Shown here: piece after piece, positions 1-11,479 of the stretch
How the letters are laid out: each line of letters begins with the position of its first letter
Numbering within the stretch: the first letter of the stretch is position 1
From: Laburnicola sp. R22_1
Taxonomy: Eukaryota; Ascomycota; Dothideomycetes; Pleosporales; Didymosphaeriaceae
DNA: 64,000 nucleotides
Assembly (NCBI GenBank): GCA_014281115.1
Contig: JACONQ010000001.1
Location: forward strand, 4,154,001 to 4,218,000
Direction: 5' to 3'
Program-made: the position numbers and the translations under genes
The notes under the pieces: model-generated
Seen by the model: only the letters and a program-made list of their open reading frames with translations
What the model was told of the DNA's origin: nothing
Databases searched by the model: none

Positions 1-160
1 TATACCTACTATTATAAGAAATAGTATATATTTATTAATATATTAATTTGTGTTATTTACAATAATCTAAGTAGTTGTTTATAACTTAGAATAGTAGAAA
101 AAGAATAAATAACTATAGTATTACTCTGCTAAAGTATTATCCCTCCCCTAAAGTTCTAAC

Positions 161-356
161 TAGCCTCTTTATAAAAATATTGCTTATAGAAGCCTTGCGC
201 TAAGACTACTAAGCTTGCTTACTAGTTTAAATACGCTTTTTTTATTATTACCTTTTTACGCCTTTTTTAATTACTAAGTAGGGGGCTCTGCTTTTTTTAT
301 TATGTTATTTAAAATAAAAGCCTTTGTTGTCCTACTCCTAGGTAGATAAAATAACG
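161..356 (+). repeat. Dispersed repeat R1, long copy 1
   Basis: This stretch and 1199-1400 are direct copies. Both begin with tagcctctttataaaaa, run through aagactactaagctt and end in a core of about 100 bp. The core holds an aagcagagggctctgctt-like hairpin followed by ttatgttatttaa and ctaggtag. The core alone recurs seven more times in the window. Confidence 0.75.
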
Positions 357-440
357 CTATATATTTTAAATAATATAATTAATAAAAGTATAGCTCTTTA
401 CTTAGTAATTAAAAACAGTGTAAAACTATATTATACCTAC

Positions 441-558
441 TAATAAACCCTTTTATTATTACCTTAAAACACTTTTATATATCTATATTATAGAAGGAAT
501 AACTACTATTATTATAATATTTTTATTAGAAATCTCTTAGTTAATATAAAAAAACCAT
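441..558 (+). repeat. Dispersed repeat R2, copy 1 (most diverged)
   Basis: About 118 bp related to 686-810 and 42641-42764. All copies share a ttattaccttaaaac-like start, then actattattataatattttta, tagaaa.ctcttag and an A-run before ccat. This copy has lost most C and G positions seen in the other two. Confidence 0.6.
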
Positions 559-685
559 ATAGTATAATACTATAAGAAAAAGCTATAGATATACTTAGTT
601 GGCTTGCCAAACACCTTTTTTAATCTATTTTTTTAGTTTAAGATTAAAGTAGATTAAGATATAAGGTTATTATATACTACTATAT

Positions 686-810
686 TATAACGCGCTAACT
701 TCTTTTATTAACACCTTAAAACGCTTTTCTGTGTATATAATAGTAGGAGGGATATCTACTATTATTATAATATTTTTATTAGAAACTTCTTAGTCGTAAA
801 AAACAAACCA
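686..810 (+). repeat. Dispersed repeat R2, copy 2
   Basis: About 125 bp, nearly identical to 42641-42764 some 42 kb away, including the block acgcttttctgtgtatataa. No coding potential was seen. It lies about 245 bp after copy 1 in the same orientation. Confidence 0.75.
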
Positions 811-1198
811 TACTACTATATAAAACACCTAATTCTAATTAAAGACTAACCTTAAATATTTAGTAATATAATAATAGTTTAAACTTACTTACACCTCCTA
901 ATACCTATAAGCTTCTAGTTCTAATATAAGGTTTACTTATAGCGTATATAGTATACTTAGCTTATTACTACTACTATTATTAGTTATCTACACTTATATG
1001 CTACTTACACGGTATACTTACTTAGATAAGTTAACGTAACTACTAGAAGGATCTCGTAGATCTATATAACGCTCTTATTATACTAGAGATTGTTAATAAA
1101 TACCTTATAGGAGATTTGTTAAGAATAATCTTAATACGACAATAGAGCAATAAATGTATATTTAGTATATATTACCCTTATCCCACTTATAAGCAAAG

Positions 1199-1400
1199 TA
1201 GCCTCTTTATAAAAACTTTGCATATAGGAGCTATGCGCGCTAAGACTACTAAGCTTACTTAGTAGTTTAAATATGCTTTTTTTATAATTACTATCTTTTT
1301 TACTCTCTTTTTAAATACTAAGCAAAGAGCTCTGCTTTTTTTATTATGTTATTTAAGATAAAAGCCTTTATTGTACTACTTCTAGGTAGTTAATATAACG
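1199..1400 (+). repeat. Dispersed repeat R1, long copy 2
   Basis: Long form of R1, parallel to 161-356. It has the tagcctctttataaaaac lead, the shared aagactactaagctt block and then the core with the hairpin variant aagcaaagagctctgctt. Confidence 0.75.
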
Positions 1401-1420
1401 TTATATAGATATACTTATCT

Positions 1421-1515
1421 TGTTTACGCTCTTTTTAATTACTAGGTAGGGGGCTCTGCTTTTTTATTATATTATTTAAGATAAAAATCTTTATTATACT
1501 ATCCCTAGATAGTTA
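1421..1515 (+). repeat. Dispersed repeat R1, core copy 3
   Basis: Core only, directly after long copy 2 and in the same orientation. It shows ggtagggggctctgct, ttatattatttaagata and the cctagatagttaa end. Confidence 0.7.
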
Positions 1516-1582
1516 ATTTCATACTATATATATAGATATACTAAAAATATATTATAAAAGGTAGAGTAGCTTAGAAATAAGT

Positions 1583-1583
<1 letters not shown>

Positions 1584-1660
<77 letters not shown>
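1584..1660. repeat. (TAA)n microsatellite
   Basis: About 25 uninterrupted TAA units. The tract abuts the TA target site of the Fot-like deletion element that starts at 1663. Confidence 0.95.
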
Positions 1661-1662
1661 TA

Positions 1663-2752
1663 TTCTATTAGTAGCCCGAATAGATTAGTCCGTCGAATAG
1701 TTTTTGCCAAGACTACAATACTTCACTATAAATTATAATGTCTTAATAACACGACGCGATGCGTTAGTAGTGGTAGATTGCCTTAATATGCGTATTTATA
1801 CTCCACCTTAGGGTACCCTACTAGATACACTATGGTAAGCCAGGACTCTAAGTAATACCCTTAAGTTTGGATCCTAGTTAAAGCTCGTACGCGACTCTTT
1901 TATTCGGTCTTTATCTAATACTAAATTAAGCTACTTACAGCTTATAAAAGGTGCTAAACTTATGCTCTACTATGGTGTACTTTAAGAGACCCGTATTAAG
2001 GAACTTAAGGAGCAAATTAAGATTCTAATAAAGCGGAAAACGGGTAAAAGAAAGCGCATTCAGAAAGGTAGGATGCTAGGCTTTACTTAGAGAGTAGATT
2101 TAAAAGTAGAAAGCCCTTCTATTAGGGTGAAGTTATTAAAAAGAGCGTGAGGTAGTAGTAAGGGAGAGGCAGGTCCCTTAATACAACGCCGCTATAGGAG
2201 GTGCGGAGAGCCTAGGCACAACGCAAGGACCTGTTAGATAGATAAAGAGATAGAGAAGAAGTTAAATATTACCCTTAGTGGCTTATTTTTAGATAGTGTT
2301 AATAGTAAATTAGAGTGATTTTATTATAGGTTACTATAAGGCCAAAAATAATAGATTAACTTTATCTTATAATAGTACGCACTTAGTAACTAAAAATTAG
2401 ATAAAGTACTACTTAAGATATAGTATACTTTACTGCGAATCATAATGAGTATACTATATATTACCTATATATAGTATAATAGATAATATATTGTATATTA
2501 TAGAGAGTCTTGTTGTAAGTTTATACTGCTAAGAAAGACTCCTTAGCTTTACGCGACTATAGCAGCCGCGCAAAGAGACTATACGATATAAAAAGTAGAT
2601 TAAATAGTAACTTAGTATATTGTAAGTTATAGTAGGTTATTATGAGTTACTATAAAGTAACGTTGGTAGTGTTCTATAATAAGTTATAAGAGACCTCGAA
2701 GTTGCTACGAAAAACTATTCGACGGACTAATCTGTTCGGGCTACTAATAGAA
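1663..2752 (+). mobile_element. Internally deleted Fot/pogo-like DNA transposon
   Basis: The ends are inverted repeats of about 43 bp with one mismatch: the left starts ttctattagtagcccgaa and the right is its reverse complement ending ctactaatagaa. TA dinucleotides flank both ends (1661-1662 and 2753-2754), as expected for Tc1/pogo insertion. At 1,090 bp it is too short for a full Fot-like element (about 1.87 kb for the others here) and keeps only the 3' part of the transposase. It is probably non-autonomous. Confidence 0.8.
1800..2243 (+). pseudogene. Fot-like transposase, C-terminal fragment
   Basis: Plus-strand translation gives a run typical of the C-terminal third of Fot-like transposases. 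A QLIKGAKLMLYYG segment is followed by basic stretches such as KRKTGKRKRIQK. It ends in a CCHC-type knuckle, RRCGEPRHNARTC, near 2198-2234. The DDE catalytic domain is absent. TAA and TAG codons interrupt the frame at former Gln or Trp positions, so it cannot make a protein. The same knuckle ends the other Fot-like transposases at 8917-10545 and 39011-40660. Confidence 0.7.
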
Positions 2753-2847
2753 TATGTTAATAATAGTAATAAAAAAGAAGAAAAAGAAAAAGAAGAATAA
2801 TAGATCTTTTAATAGAATAGAGAAAATAAAAAATATATATATAGTGT

Positions 2848-2957
2848 TAATTAATCTACCTAGAAGCAGGACAATAAAGACTTTTATCTTAAATAATATA
2901 ATAAAAAAGTAGAGCCCTCTACTTAGTAATTAAAAAGAGAGTATAAAAAGATAATTA
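2848..2957 (-). repeat. Dispersed repeat R1, core copy 4
   Basis: Reverse-complement copy of the R1 core: ctacctagaagcagg at the left end, aataatataataaaa in the middle, then gtagagccctctac and an attaaaaagag tail. Confidence 0.7.
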
Positions 2958-3037
2958 TATAATATATATATATATATATATAGTAACTATATTATGAAGT
3001 AATATTAAAATAATTATTACTTAAAACTATACTATAT

Positions 3038-3132
3038 TAATTTATCTACTTAGGGGTAGAATAATAAAGACTTTTATCTTAAATTATATAATAAAAAAAA
3101 GTAGAGCCTTATACTTAGTAATTAAAAGAAGT
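3038..3132 (-). repeat. Dispersed repeat R1, core copy 5
   Basis: Reverse-complement R1 core with tctacttaggggtagaa at the left end and the gtagagccttatactta hairpin region. Confidence 0.65.
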
Positions 3133-3140
3133 ATGTGGTA

Positions 3141-3264
3141 TTAATTAAATCTACCTAGGGGTAGAATAATAAAGGCTTTTATCTTAAATAATATAAAAAA
3201 AAAAGTAGAGCCCTCTGTTTAGTAATTAAAAAGAGCGTAAAAAAGTATAAAAAGATATAATTAC
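3141..3264 (-). repeat. Dispersed repeat R1, core copy 6
   Basis: Reverse-complement R1 core that follows copy 5 after a few bases, so copies 5 and 6 form a tandem pair. It carries aatctacctaggggtag and gtagagccctctg. Confidence 0.7.
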
Positions 3265-3403
3265 AAAAACTTAAAACTATATTAGTCTAGTTTTTACTTA
3301 ATTAAGTAATTATCTATTATATTTATTATTTATAGAAAGATATAAATAATAAATTATTATATAGACTAGTAAATAGATTTAGAATATCTAGCTTAGGTAT
3401 AAA

Positions 3404-3675
3404 TATTATGGATCCATAGCGGCACCTGGCTCGGAACCCGAAATAACGTTAATCTGGCGCTAGGCCCAATCTAGTTACTAGCGCGACAGCACCCATAGCG
3501 GCACCTGGCTTAGAACCCAGAATAACGTTAATCTGACGCTAGGCCCAATCTAGTTACTAGCGCGGTAGCACCTATAAGGTGCTACCCTTCTACCTACCTA
3601 CTTAGTATAGCAGTATTTTATGTACTAGAAATTAACTTACTTTTATCCTAATTATCGCGGGCCTAAACTCTTATA
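3404..3675 (+). repeat. 5' LTR of the gypsy element
   Basis: Aligns end to end with 13287-13558 at equal length (272 bp). It starts tattatggat where the 3' copy has tgttatgaat, so the TG terminus has decayed to TA. It contains two tandem units of 79 bp beginning at catagcggcacc (3415 and 3494). Confidence 0.9.
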
Positions 3676-4799
3676 CTATACTACTATTACTCCCCCTAGA
3701 GTTCTAGCTGCAATAGGCTCACCGCTAGAATGTCAGCAAATTAGAGAATTGCGCGTCGACAAATATCTTTCGCAATTACGTAGTAGGCCTAGAAGTGGGG
3801 CGCAGTGGTGTGCGTACGGATTAGGTTACTAATAATAATAGTAATAACGACAATATATAGAAACTTAACAACTAAGAGTATACTCCCTCTTAGGCTCGGT
3901 GGCAAAGAAAGACTGTGGAGAGTAGATAGGTAGTAGGGCAGAACGCGCGGGTTAACGCGTGTGCCGCTATAGAATACCTATAGTAAGTACGCCGCTTAAA
4001 GAGGACCTGGCCTTCCCTACTACTATATTAGTATATAGTGTTTTATAGTAATAGTAGTGATATTTAGGGCAAGCTAGCAGAATAGACATTTGTAAAAATC
4101 TGGCTAGCGACTTTGTTATAACTTCGCCTAAGGCGTAAGATCGCACCTTACCTAAAACTACTAACCTTCTATATTACCATAGTATGGATTCTAATTATCC
4201 TCGCCTAAGTGGTAAATACAACGAGTACGGACGACTCCGCGCACCTTTGTCGCCTATGCTAGGAGAATTTTATTCTAATACTCTAATTCCTTAACCTTAA
4301 ACTAAAACTGTGGGCGACCTTAGAAACTTTACACCCTCTTTCGCAAAGACGTTCGCCTAATAATAAGAATAAGTAGACACGTAAGAATCTATAATAATTA
4401 CTAGCGATTCACAATCCTAATTACAACCTGTTATCCCAGCTCTAAACTCTCGCACCTAATTAGCGCTTTAAGGCCCTAATATTTAGCGTACCTAACTTTC
4501 CCAAAACCCGTCTTAGTACTTTAACACCTCTACTAATATTATCAACAATATATTTAACGCGTTAAAATTGGCAAGATAGCGTAATAAACCACGCGAAGGT
4601 TGCTAAGTTACTATTTAGACGCCGCAGAAATCTCCTAACTACAGCCGCTAATCTAAGAGAGACTAGAGATCTTCTGTCTCCTTGCGTTTAAAATTCAACA
4701 GCTGTAGCCTAGGCAATTTATAGATACCTAAGAAGGCGTCGCTCCCGCAAATCTATTTTAAATCCCCACCTTCCCTTACACGCAATAAATAACAACGCA

Positions 4800-6720
4800 C
4801 CTCTTTTAGGGCTTTAAACCTATTTATGGAAGCCTATGGGCCTATTAATAATAAAGGAGAGCTGGACTATAATATAGAAGTCTAATACAAGGACGCTTAA
4901 GGAGAATAGGTAGAGAAGACGTTTTAACTAACTAATGCAGCCAAGTTCGCGGAAGATATATAAGCTTACCCTAACGCCTAGTTTAACGTTGTTGTAAAGT
5001 GTGCTAAGTCTAGCGAGCAACTGGCTGAGAAACTCTCTTAGCTTAATGCGCTAAAGGCCACATTTTAGCGGTTATAAAACGCCTATAACGCGGCTAGCAG
5101 CACTAACCTAGAAGCTTACAAGCAATTGCAACAAGCTTATAATGCTCTATTAGATGCCCACTATTAGCGAGGCGCAGACTTGGCCACTACTAAGAAGGAC
5201 TTTAAAGATATATAAACTCGCGTTTAATAGGTTGCCTAAGTTAGATAAGAACTATAGGTAAAGTACAATAATGCCATTAAAGCGAATAAGAATGCTTCTG
5301 TAGAGCTTTACAACCTTAAGGCTAATTATTAGTACACTATCCAAGACGCTTAACAGTCTAAAGAAGAATTTTAACAACTACAAGGACGTACTTAGTAGTT
5401 TAAGCGTTAAGCGCAGATGGCTAAACAAGCTGCGTACGCCGCTAAAAACAAACTTAGGTCCCTGAGGGCTCAGACGCGCTCACCATATAACATATTAGGA
5501 CGCGGTTAACCTCTCTCGCGTGACTAGTTTAATAAATCACTAACTCCTTATAAGTATAGGCGTGCGCATTCTCCGCGATAAGATATCTACACCCCAAATA
5601 GCGACCCTACTCTTAACTACCATCCCACTAGTACAATGTATGGTCGCTTTACGTAAACGCAACCCGCCAAAAAACCCTTCTATAATAACCTTTACAACCA
5701 CCACAACTATTATAATAAGTGTAAAGATGTATACAACCAACGCAACCAACGCAACCAACGCGAAGATTGGGACCAACGTAACAACTAAGACCAGCACGAT
5801 GACAACTATAAATGTCAGGAGACTTAAGACCCGCGTGATAAGCGACCCTTTAGCGCCTTCTATATGTCAGTTAGGACTACTAGTGGCTTGCATTGCAAGG
5901 CCCCAGAAATAGAGTCTTTTAGTAGTAAAGATAAGGAGGATTATAAGCGTTGGCGAATTACTGCAATTAATAAGGCAATTACACTCCTGTTAGAGGAACA
6001 CAAAGTCTATTACGTTCGCCGTTTTATTAAAGACAACGCCTAGAACCCTGTCTATCTAATTCTAAGTTTAGTTAACACATTAGAGGATCTGCTAAAGCCC
6101 TTAGATAAGACCTACATATCCTATAATTAGATTATAGAAGCTAAACAGAAGCTTTATAACAATACATTGCAATAGAAGCGTGGCGAGACGTTTGCGCAGT
6201 AGCAAGGGCAATTTCTCTCTATTATTAACTTGCTTTCTATAGACAAGATAGGTAAAGTTTAACATGCCTAACATCTTATAGACAGCCATCTCGCCCGCCA
6301 AACTTCGTCTAGTTCGATACTAAATAAGAGCTTAATGGCCTTCCTAGCCTGCGCACGTCAACTCCACCAGTACAATTTGGACATTAACAGTCAACTGCAT
6401 TCGGGACCCAAGAAGTTGACAACATTATCTAGTAAAGACACTAGCCGCAAGCATTCCCTAAGCGGCTATTTCTTAGCGCGAAAGAATAGGGCCCCCTAGG
6501 CGCTCATCCGCAAACAAACAACTGAGGAACGTAATTGTATAAGTAAACTAGGTCTTTGCTTTAAATGTGGCAAGCTGAGACACACAACACGCGACGAGAC
6601 TGCACCCTGCAAAGACAAAGACTTCGTCCCTTTAAAAGATATCCCCGCTTTGGCCTCTGCTATAAATGCGTACGCAGAGGACACGGAAGACGAGGACAGC
6701 GACAAATTCTAATATGAATT
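4800..6720 (+). pseudogene. Gag-like region of the gypsy element
   Basis: Broken plus-strand frames give a long Lys/Gln/Ala-rich, probably coiled-coil region (about 4850-5480). An Asn/Gln/Arg-rich basic stretch with repeated NQR follows at about 5730-5770. Near 6557-6612 comes a CFKCGKLRHTTRDE segment that resembles a retroviral CCHC zinc knuckle with an altered third ligand position. This order fits Gag with a nucleocapsid tail. Stops are TAA or TAG. The upstream part (3676-4800) holds no clear motif and may be leader plus 5' gag. Confidence 0.65.
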
Positions 6721-6959
6721 AACTACTAACAAGGATGAGTTAGAAAACAAGAGGCTCCTAAACTAAACCGCGATTAGGAGCAACAATAGCGTAAAACTTA
6801 ATAAGAAATCCAGCAGACTATCTAGCGCCTAGAAGCCGCACCTAAGTACAACAGTCTTGACAAGCCTATAGTTATGCACGCCATATCTACCATTGCGTTA
6901 GATATGTCTCCCATGCTAGATGCCACCTATTAACTAGAATTTGACTATTATATTAAGCT

Positions 6960-7473
6960 CCCTCTAGCCCGAAAATGGCTCTACGCACTTAGCTTAGTGG
7001 ATATGGGAGCCACTACCTATTTTATTCATTGACAAGTCGTTAAACAACACTAGCTCAAAGAAATTGCTTTGGAACGACTAGTTGGCCTAGCTCTGGCTGA
7101 CGGCAATCCTTATACTAAGCTCCGCACCGCGGTAGAGATTACAATTAAGCATAGATCTCATACTAGCCCAGTGCTATTCTACGTCACTAAAATTGGTAAG
7201 TTTGACGTGTTATTAGGGATAAATTGGATGGACCACTATTCACTAATCCCCTCTTTTAGAGAAACCTATTCATTAAGCTTTAAATCGCCATATTGTCTAG
7301 TAAACTGTTTGGACAGCGCGCTGCCTAAAAAGATTTACAACAACAAACTACTAGATAGTACAACGCGTAAGAAGATAGCAAAGAATGGGATTAACGTTAT
7401 TTTAGACCGTGCAGCCGCAATAATAATCGCTAGGGATCCCGACTCCGTTATTTTTATTAAGCCACACCACTAG
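6960..7473 (+). pseudogene. Aspartic protease region of gypsy Pol
   Basis: The motif SVDMGATTYFIH near 6995-7030 matches the D-S/T-G-A active-site loop of retropepsins, with Met in the Ser/Thr position. An open stretch follows from about 7069 to 7473 that contains VLLGINWMDHY, the second conserved block of Ty3/gypsy proteases. The segment lies between the Gag knuckle and RT, where protease is expected. A TGA lies just after the active-site loop and the frame stops before RT. Confidence 0.7.
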
Positions 7474-7728
7474 GAATGACTGGAATTATTAGATCCTAGT
7501 GGGAAAGAATTAGACAAGGAAAGTCTGTGGGAACATATTATTGCCAACCTCTACGCTGCTTAGCACTGTGCAGTATTAGATGCCGACTTTAAAAAGTATA
7601 TAAGGAAACTAGAAAAGCCCGCAATTACTAGAGAAGAAATTGTCGAGCTATTACTACCATTTCTAGTTAACCTAGCTCACGGATTCGATCCCAAGGAAGC
7701 TAATAAACTATCCCTGCGTCGACCTAGA

Positions 7729-8763
7729 GTGGACCATGCCATCAATCTAAATCCAGAGGCCACGGTACCACATCCTAAGATATATAGGTTAACCCGCAAG
7801 GAATGTAGAGCGATGAAGGTATACATTAATAAGATGTTGGGCAAAGGTTTTATTCGCCTAAGTAGCTTACCTTACGCCGCGCCTATACTATGCATTAAGA
7901 AACCCAGAAGGGGACTGCAGATTTGCGTTAATTACCGCGCCTTAAACAAGGCAACAAAGAAGAACCAGAACGCTCCACCCTCAATTAAGAAGACTATAGC
8001 ACAACTAACAAAAGCACGAATTATAAGTATTGTCGACGTAATAGCCGCTTTTAACACTGTACGAGTTAAGGAGGGTGACGAGGAAAAAACAGCTTTCTTA
8101 ACCTGCTATGGCCTTTACGAGTACCTAGTTATGCCATTTGGGTTATGCAATGTCCTGGGGACCTTTTAATCTTACATTAACAACGTCCTAAGAGAATATC
8201 TAGATGACTTCTGTACCGCGTACCTGGACGACATACTTATCTATTTTGACAATGAGAACAAGTATGAGACACATATCTGGACAGTAGTTAAGAAGCTTAT
8301 TAACGCTGGACTGTTCTTAGACGTCTATAAGTCATAATTTAAGGTTAAACGCGTTAAGTACTTAGGACTTATCCTAACCATAGACAGTATTGAGATGGAC
8401 CCCACTAAGGTTAGCACAATATAAGGATGGCAACTGTCGCGCAGCGTTAAAGACGTATAGGCCTTCCTGGGATTCGCAAACTTCTATTGCTAGTTTATCC
8501 CAGGATTTAGCCAGCTCGCACAACCACTTATAGAGCTAACTAAGAAATCAGATACCCAGACCAAAGTATTTCTGTTAGCAGCTAACTCCGCGGCCGCCCA
8601 AGCTTTTAAACAACTTAAATAAGCCTTTACACGCGCACCTATACTCGCCCACTTTAACACTAACTTAGAGACCTAGTTAGAGACAAACGCGTCCAACTTT
8701 GTTACTACTATAGTCTTGTCGCAGATGCACAACAGCGTATTAAAACCTATCGCCTTTCTATTA
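7729..8763 (+). pseudogene. Reverse transcriptase and first part of RNase H
   Basis: The reading frame shows the RT blocks in order: YRLTRKECRAMK, GFIRLSSLPYAAPILCIKK, ICVNYRALNKAT, SIVDVIAAFNTV (first catalytic Asp), LVMPFGLCN and AYLDDILIYF (YLDD box near 8220). Connection-domain text follows (AFLGFANFYC, PLIELTKKSD), then the RNase H start (LETNASNF). TAA/TAG stops occur at 8167-8169 and at several later Gln or Trp positions. The frame is cut at 8763 by the Fot-like element and resumes at 10639. Confidence 0.9.
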
Positions 8764-10636
8764 ACGTACTCCACAACCGAGCGACTCACCCAACCGAGCG
8801 ACTCACTTTTGCCAAGACCCCACCAAAACATGTACTATTCACGACAGTACAGAGTCAATACGAACTATTATCAATAGTCTAAATAGGCCAATCTATTCAG
8901 AATCTACTTCTGCAGGTTATTTACACGTTGTTCTATTGTGCCTAGGCTCGCCGCAGCGTCCACAGCGCCGTTGAGTTGGCTCGCCTCCATCAACGCGCGC
9001 CCTCTTCTTTACCTTCTTGCCATCACTGCGCGCCGCAAAGTCCTTTAGAGTAGCCAGCCGCTGGCCCTCTTCAGCTGTAAGAGCTCCTTCTTGCTGCAAT
9101 CGCTTTCTTTTGTGCGATTTACGTCGCGTGGCGGCCTCATTAGCAGCTTGAAGTTCGGCGTTGCGTTTGGTCATCAACACTAAAGAATGCCCTATCAGCT
9201 CGGCGCCTTTGACGAGCTTTTCCACCGCCTTAACTATATAAGTTAGGGAACTATCCACATGCCTTTAAATCCTCTGCTTAACCAGCATTGATTGTGACCC
9301 AAGTTCTGTACTATTTCGCGGAGTTTGCGACTCCCATGTACTATCGCGAATAGTACATTCTGGAGGCGTACGCAGGCGGACGTCAAGCTGCGATAGTACA
9401 GCCTCTAGGTCGTGGGGCACTAGGCCAGCACCTCGAAAGCCTCCTTTAATATTACTTTCAGTAATTAAAGCCTTAAAAGCAGCAATAAAGCAAGGTAGGA
9501 ACTCGATTTTAGTGATGTGCGTGATGTGGTTGCGCATCAGATTCTCGGCTTGGCGCCCATACGCCTTCTTTAACGGCGCAAAACAACCCACGTCAAGTGG
9601 CTGCAAGAGGTGCGACGAATGTGGAGGCATACAGAGAGTAATAATATTACTCTTTTTGCAGTAATCCTGGAATTCGAGCGAGTTGTGACTTTCGTGGCCA
9701 TCAATAATAAGCAAACGTGCTCCACTAATAGTACGCCTCTTTGTATGCTCATCAAAGTGCTTCAGCCATTGCAGACCAAGCTTATTTGTCGTCCAGCTGT
9801 TCTTAGAGACTGCAATAACCCAATTATGAGGTAGATCCTTCTCCTTATACCAGGCGGAGAGGTGGTGCTTGCCCCCAAAGATAATAAAGGGTGGGATCCA
9901 CCACCCCATTGCGTTGATGCCTTGGATAACTGTTGTCCACTCCCTATTGCCCTGCTGCACCTGCTTTGGCCGTCCTCAACGCTCAGAGCCTGTAACTACC
10001 GCTCCAGTCGATATTATGCCCATTATAAAGCCAGACTCGTCGAAATTGTAGGTGTCCTTATCTAGGATACTATACTTAGCCTTTATGTTCTCCACAAGCC
10101 GGAACTAGCCTCGTATCACCTTAGGATCCTCCTGGAGGGCTCTCTTATAGTCGTACTTTCGATTAAACTTGACTTTAAGCTCTGGCTGGCGCTTAACAAA
10201 GTTTGGAGCCCAGTTATGGCCCATAGGGTCGCGATGCCGCTCAGCTAGCAAAGAATTGGCCATATCCTCTACGGCAGCAAGCTGTGGCGGGAATCCTCGC
10301 GAGTCTAGGTTGAGTACATGCTGTATAATCGCCTTCTCCTCTCTTACAGTGAGCTTTATTGTGTTGGGTGGGCAGTCGCGTCGGAAGGCGATTCTAGCGC
10401 GTTGTCGGCTGAGGGTCTTTTGAGGGATGTTATAGATGGCGGCAGCGCGTCTTTGCGAAAGTGACGCGTCTCGTTCGATAGCCTGGATCGCAAGCTGTAT
10501 ACGAGCTTCGTTTGACGCTAGTAGTTCGTTGTGTTGTTGAGGCATCGCGTTGTACTATTGATGGTAGCACGTTTTGGTGGGGTCTTGGCAAAAGTGAGTC
10601 GCTCGGTTGGGTGAGTCGCTCGGTTGTGGAGTACGT
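8764..10636 (-). mobile_element. Fot/pogo-like DNA transposon 1, nearly complete
   Basis: A 1,873-bp element with perfect inverted repeats of 66 bp starting acgtactccacaaccgagcg, flanked by TA on both sides (8762-8763 and 10637-10638). Each terminal repeat contains two close copies of an aaccgagcgactcac motif. It encodes one transposase frame on the minus strand with only three internal stops, so it is much younger or less mutated than the AT-rich elements around it. It lies inside the RNase H of the host gypsy element. Confidence 0.93.
8917..10545 (-). pseudogene. Fot/pogo-like transposase (three internal stops)
   Basis: A single minus-strand frame of 542 codons begins at the ATG at 10545 and ends near 8917. 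The N-terminal part is a CENP-B-type helix-turn-helix region (RRAAAIYNIPQKTLSRQRAR; ALQEDPKVIRG). The DDE domain shows YNFDESGFIMG (first Asp), IIDGHESHNSLEF (second) and HSSHLLQPLDVGCFAPLKK (third). The C-terminus is basic and ends in a CGRCGEPRHNRTTC zinc knuckle. Stops interrupt the frame at 10105-10107 (TAG, expected Trp), near 9990 (TGA, probably a former CGA) and at 9265-9267 (TAA). Function in the cell would be cut-and-paste transposition; this copy cannot make full-length protein. Confidence 0.9.
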
Positions 10637-10960
10637 TATATAAGATAAACCCAGCTAAGTGCAACTATAAGATATATAACAAGGAGTTGCTCGCAATTGT
10701 GCGCGCATTTAAGGAATGGCGTTTTAAGCTACTAGGCACAAAATCGCCTATTAACGTTATATTAGACTACTTAGCGTTGCGCTACTTTATAACTAACAAG
10801 AGACTAAATCGCTAATAAGTACAATAGGCTAAATTCCTCTTAGAGTTCAACTTCCTTATTAGATACAGACTAGGTAACTAAGACACTAAGCCAGACGCTT
10901 TAACTAGGCGTCCTGGCGATCTCCCCAAGGGCGCAGATAACAAATAACGTCAACACTAAG
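10637..10960 (+). pseudogene. Second part of RNase H of the gypsy element
   Basis: Directly after the transposon's right TA, the plus-strand frame continues the interrupted RNase H with YKIYNKELLAIVRAFKEW and then ALRYFITNKRLNR and a late RPDALTRR-like segment (written here as KPDALTRRP). The match to the order seen in Ty3/gypsy RNase H shows that the transposon split one gene. TAA/TAG codons follow. Confidence 0.85.
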
Positions 10961-11479
10961 TCTAAATAATCCTTAAGCTGTATTACGTTGCGCCAGAAGT
11001 CCGCGCTGGCGGCCACTAAGCCTATTATAGTTCTGAAGATAATAATAGCTGTAATGGCAACACGCACACTAGCTGTACCTGCACTTTATATTATGCTTAT
11101 AAGAATACGTTACAACATGCAGTCTATATAGCTTAGGTTCTTACTAGTGAACTTATAGACACTATTGCAAACCTGGCCCTTATAACATACTTAATTAGTA
11201 AGGAGGATTATATTAGCGAGGAGTCTATAGAAGAATTACTAGCGTTATCCTCCTTAGCACCTTTACAAGTGCAGTTGCCTAAGGCAGAGGAGAAGACAAG
11301 AATTAATCCTCCTGCCAATAACAAAGATTTAGAAAAAGACCTTGTTACTAGGATTAAGGATGCGTACCCTACCAACAAGGACCTGCAAGCCATTATAAAA
11401 GCGAAACTTAAGGGACAACGTCGCATTCCATTATCGCTTATATATAACAAGAAACTGCGAATTAAGCTTAGAGACTACC

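Larger units (their letters stand above)
1..1583. other. AT-rich RIP-degraded DNA with short dispersed repeats
   Basis: No open frame of useful length is present. The stretch is TpA-rich and nearly lacks CpA and TpG. It holds three copies of hairpin repeat R1 and two copies of repeat R2, listed separately. The rest has no recognisable coding motif and is probably decayed transposon sequence. Confidence 0.8.
2753..3403. other. AT-rich spacer with three R1 copies
   Basis: This is a purine-rich and then TA-rich stretch between the Fot-like deletion element and the 5' LTR of the gypsy element. It contains three inverted R1 cores and a (TA)n run near 2960-2982. No gene was seen. Confidence 0.7.

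Noticed and set aside
5540..5797. Minus-strand ORF rich in Val/Ile (85 aa)
   Set aside because: Antisense shadow of the Asn/Thr-rich gag part of the gypsy element.
9610..10423. Several plus-strand ORFs inside Fot-like element 1
   Set aside because: They run opposite to the transposase, which has full DDE motif support on the minus strand.
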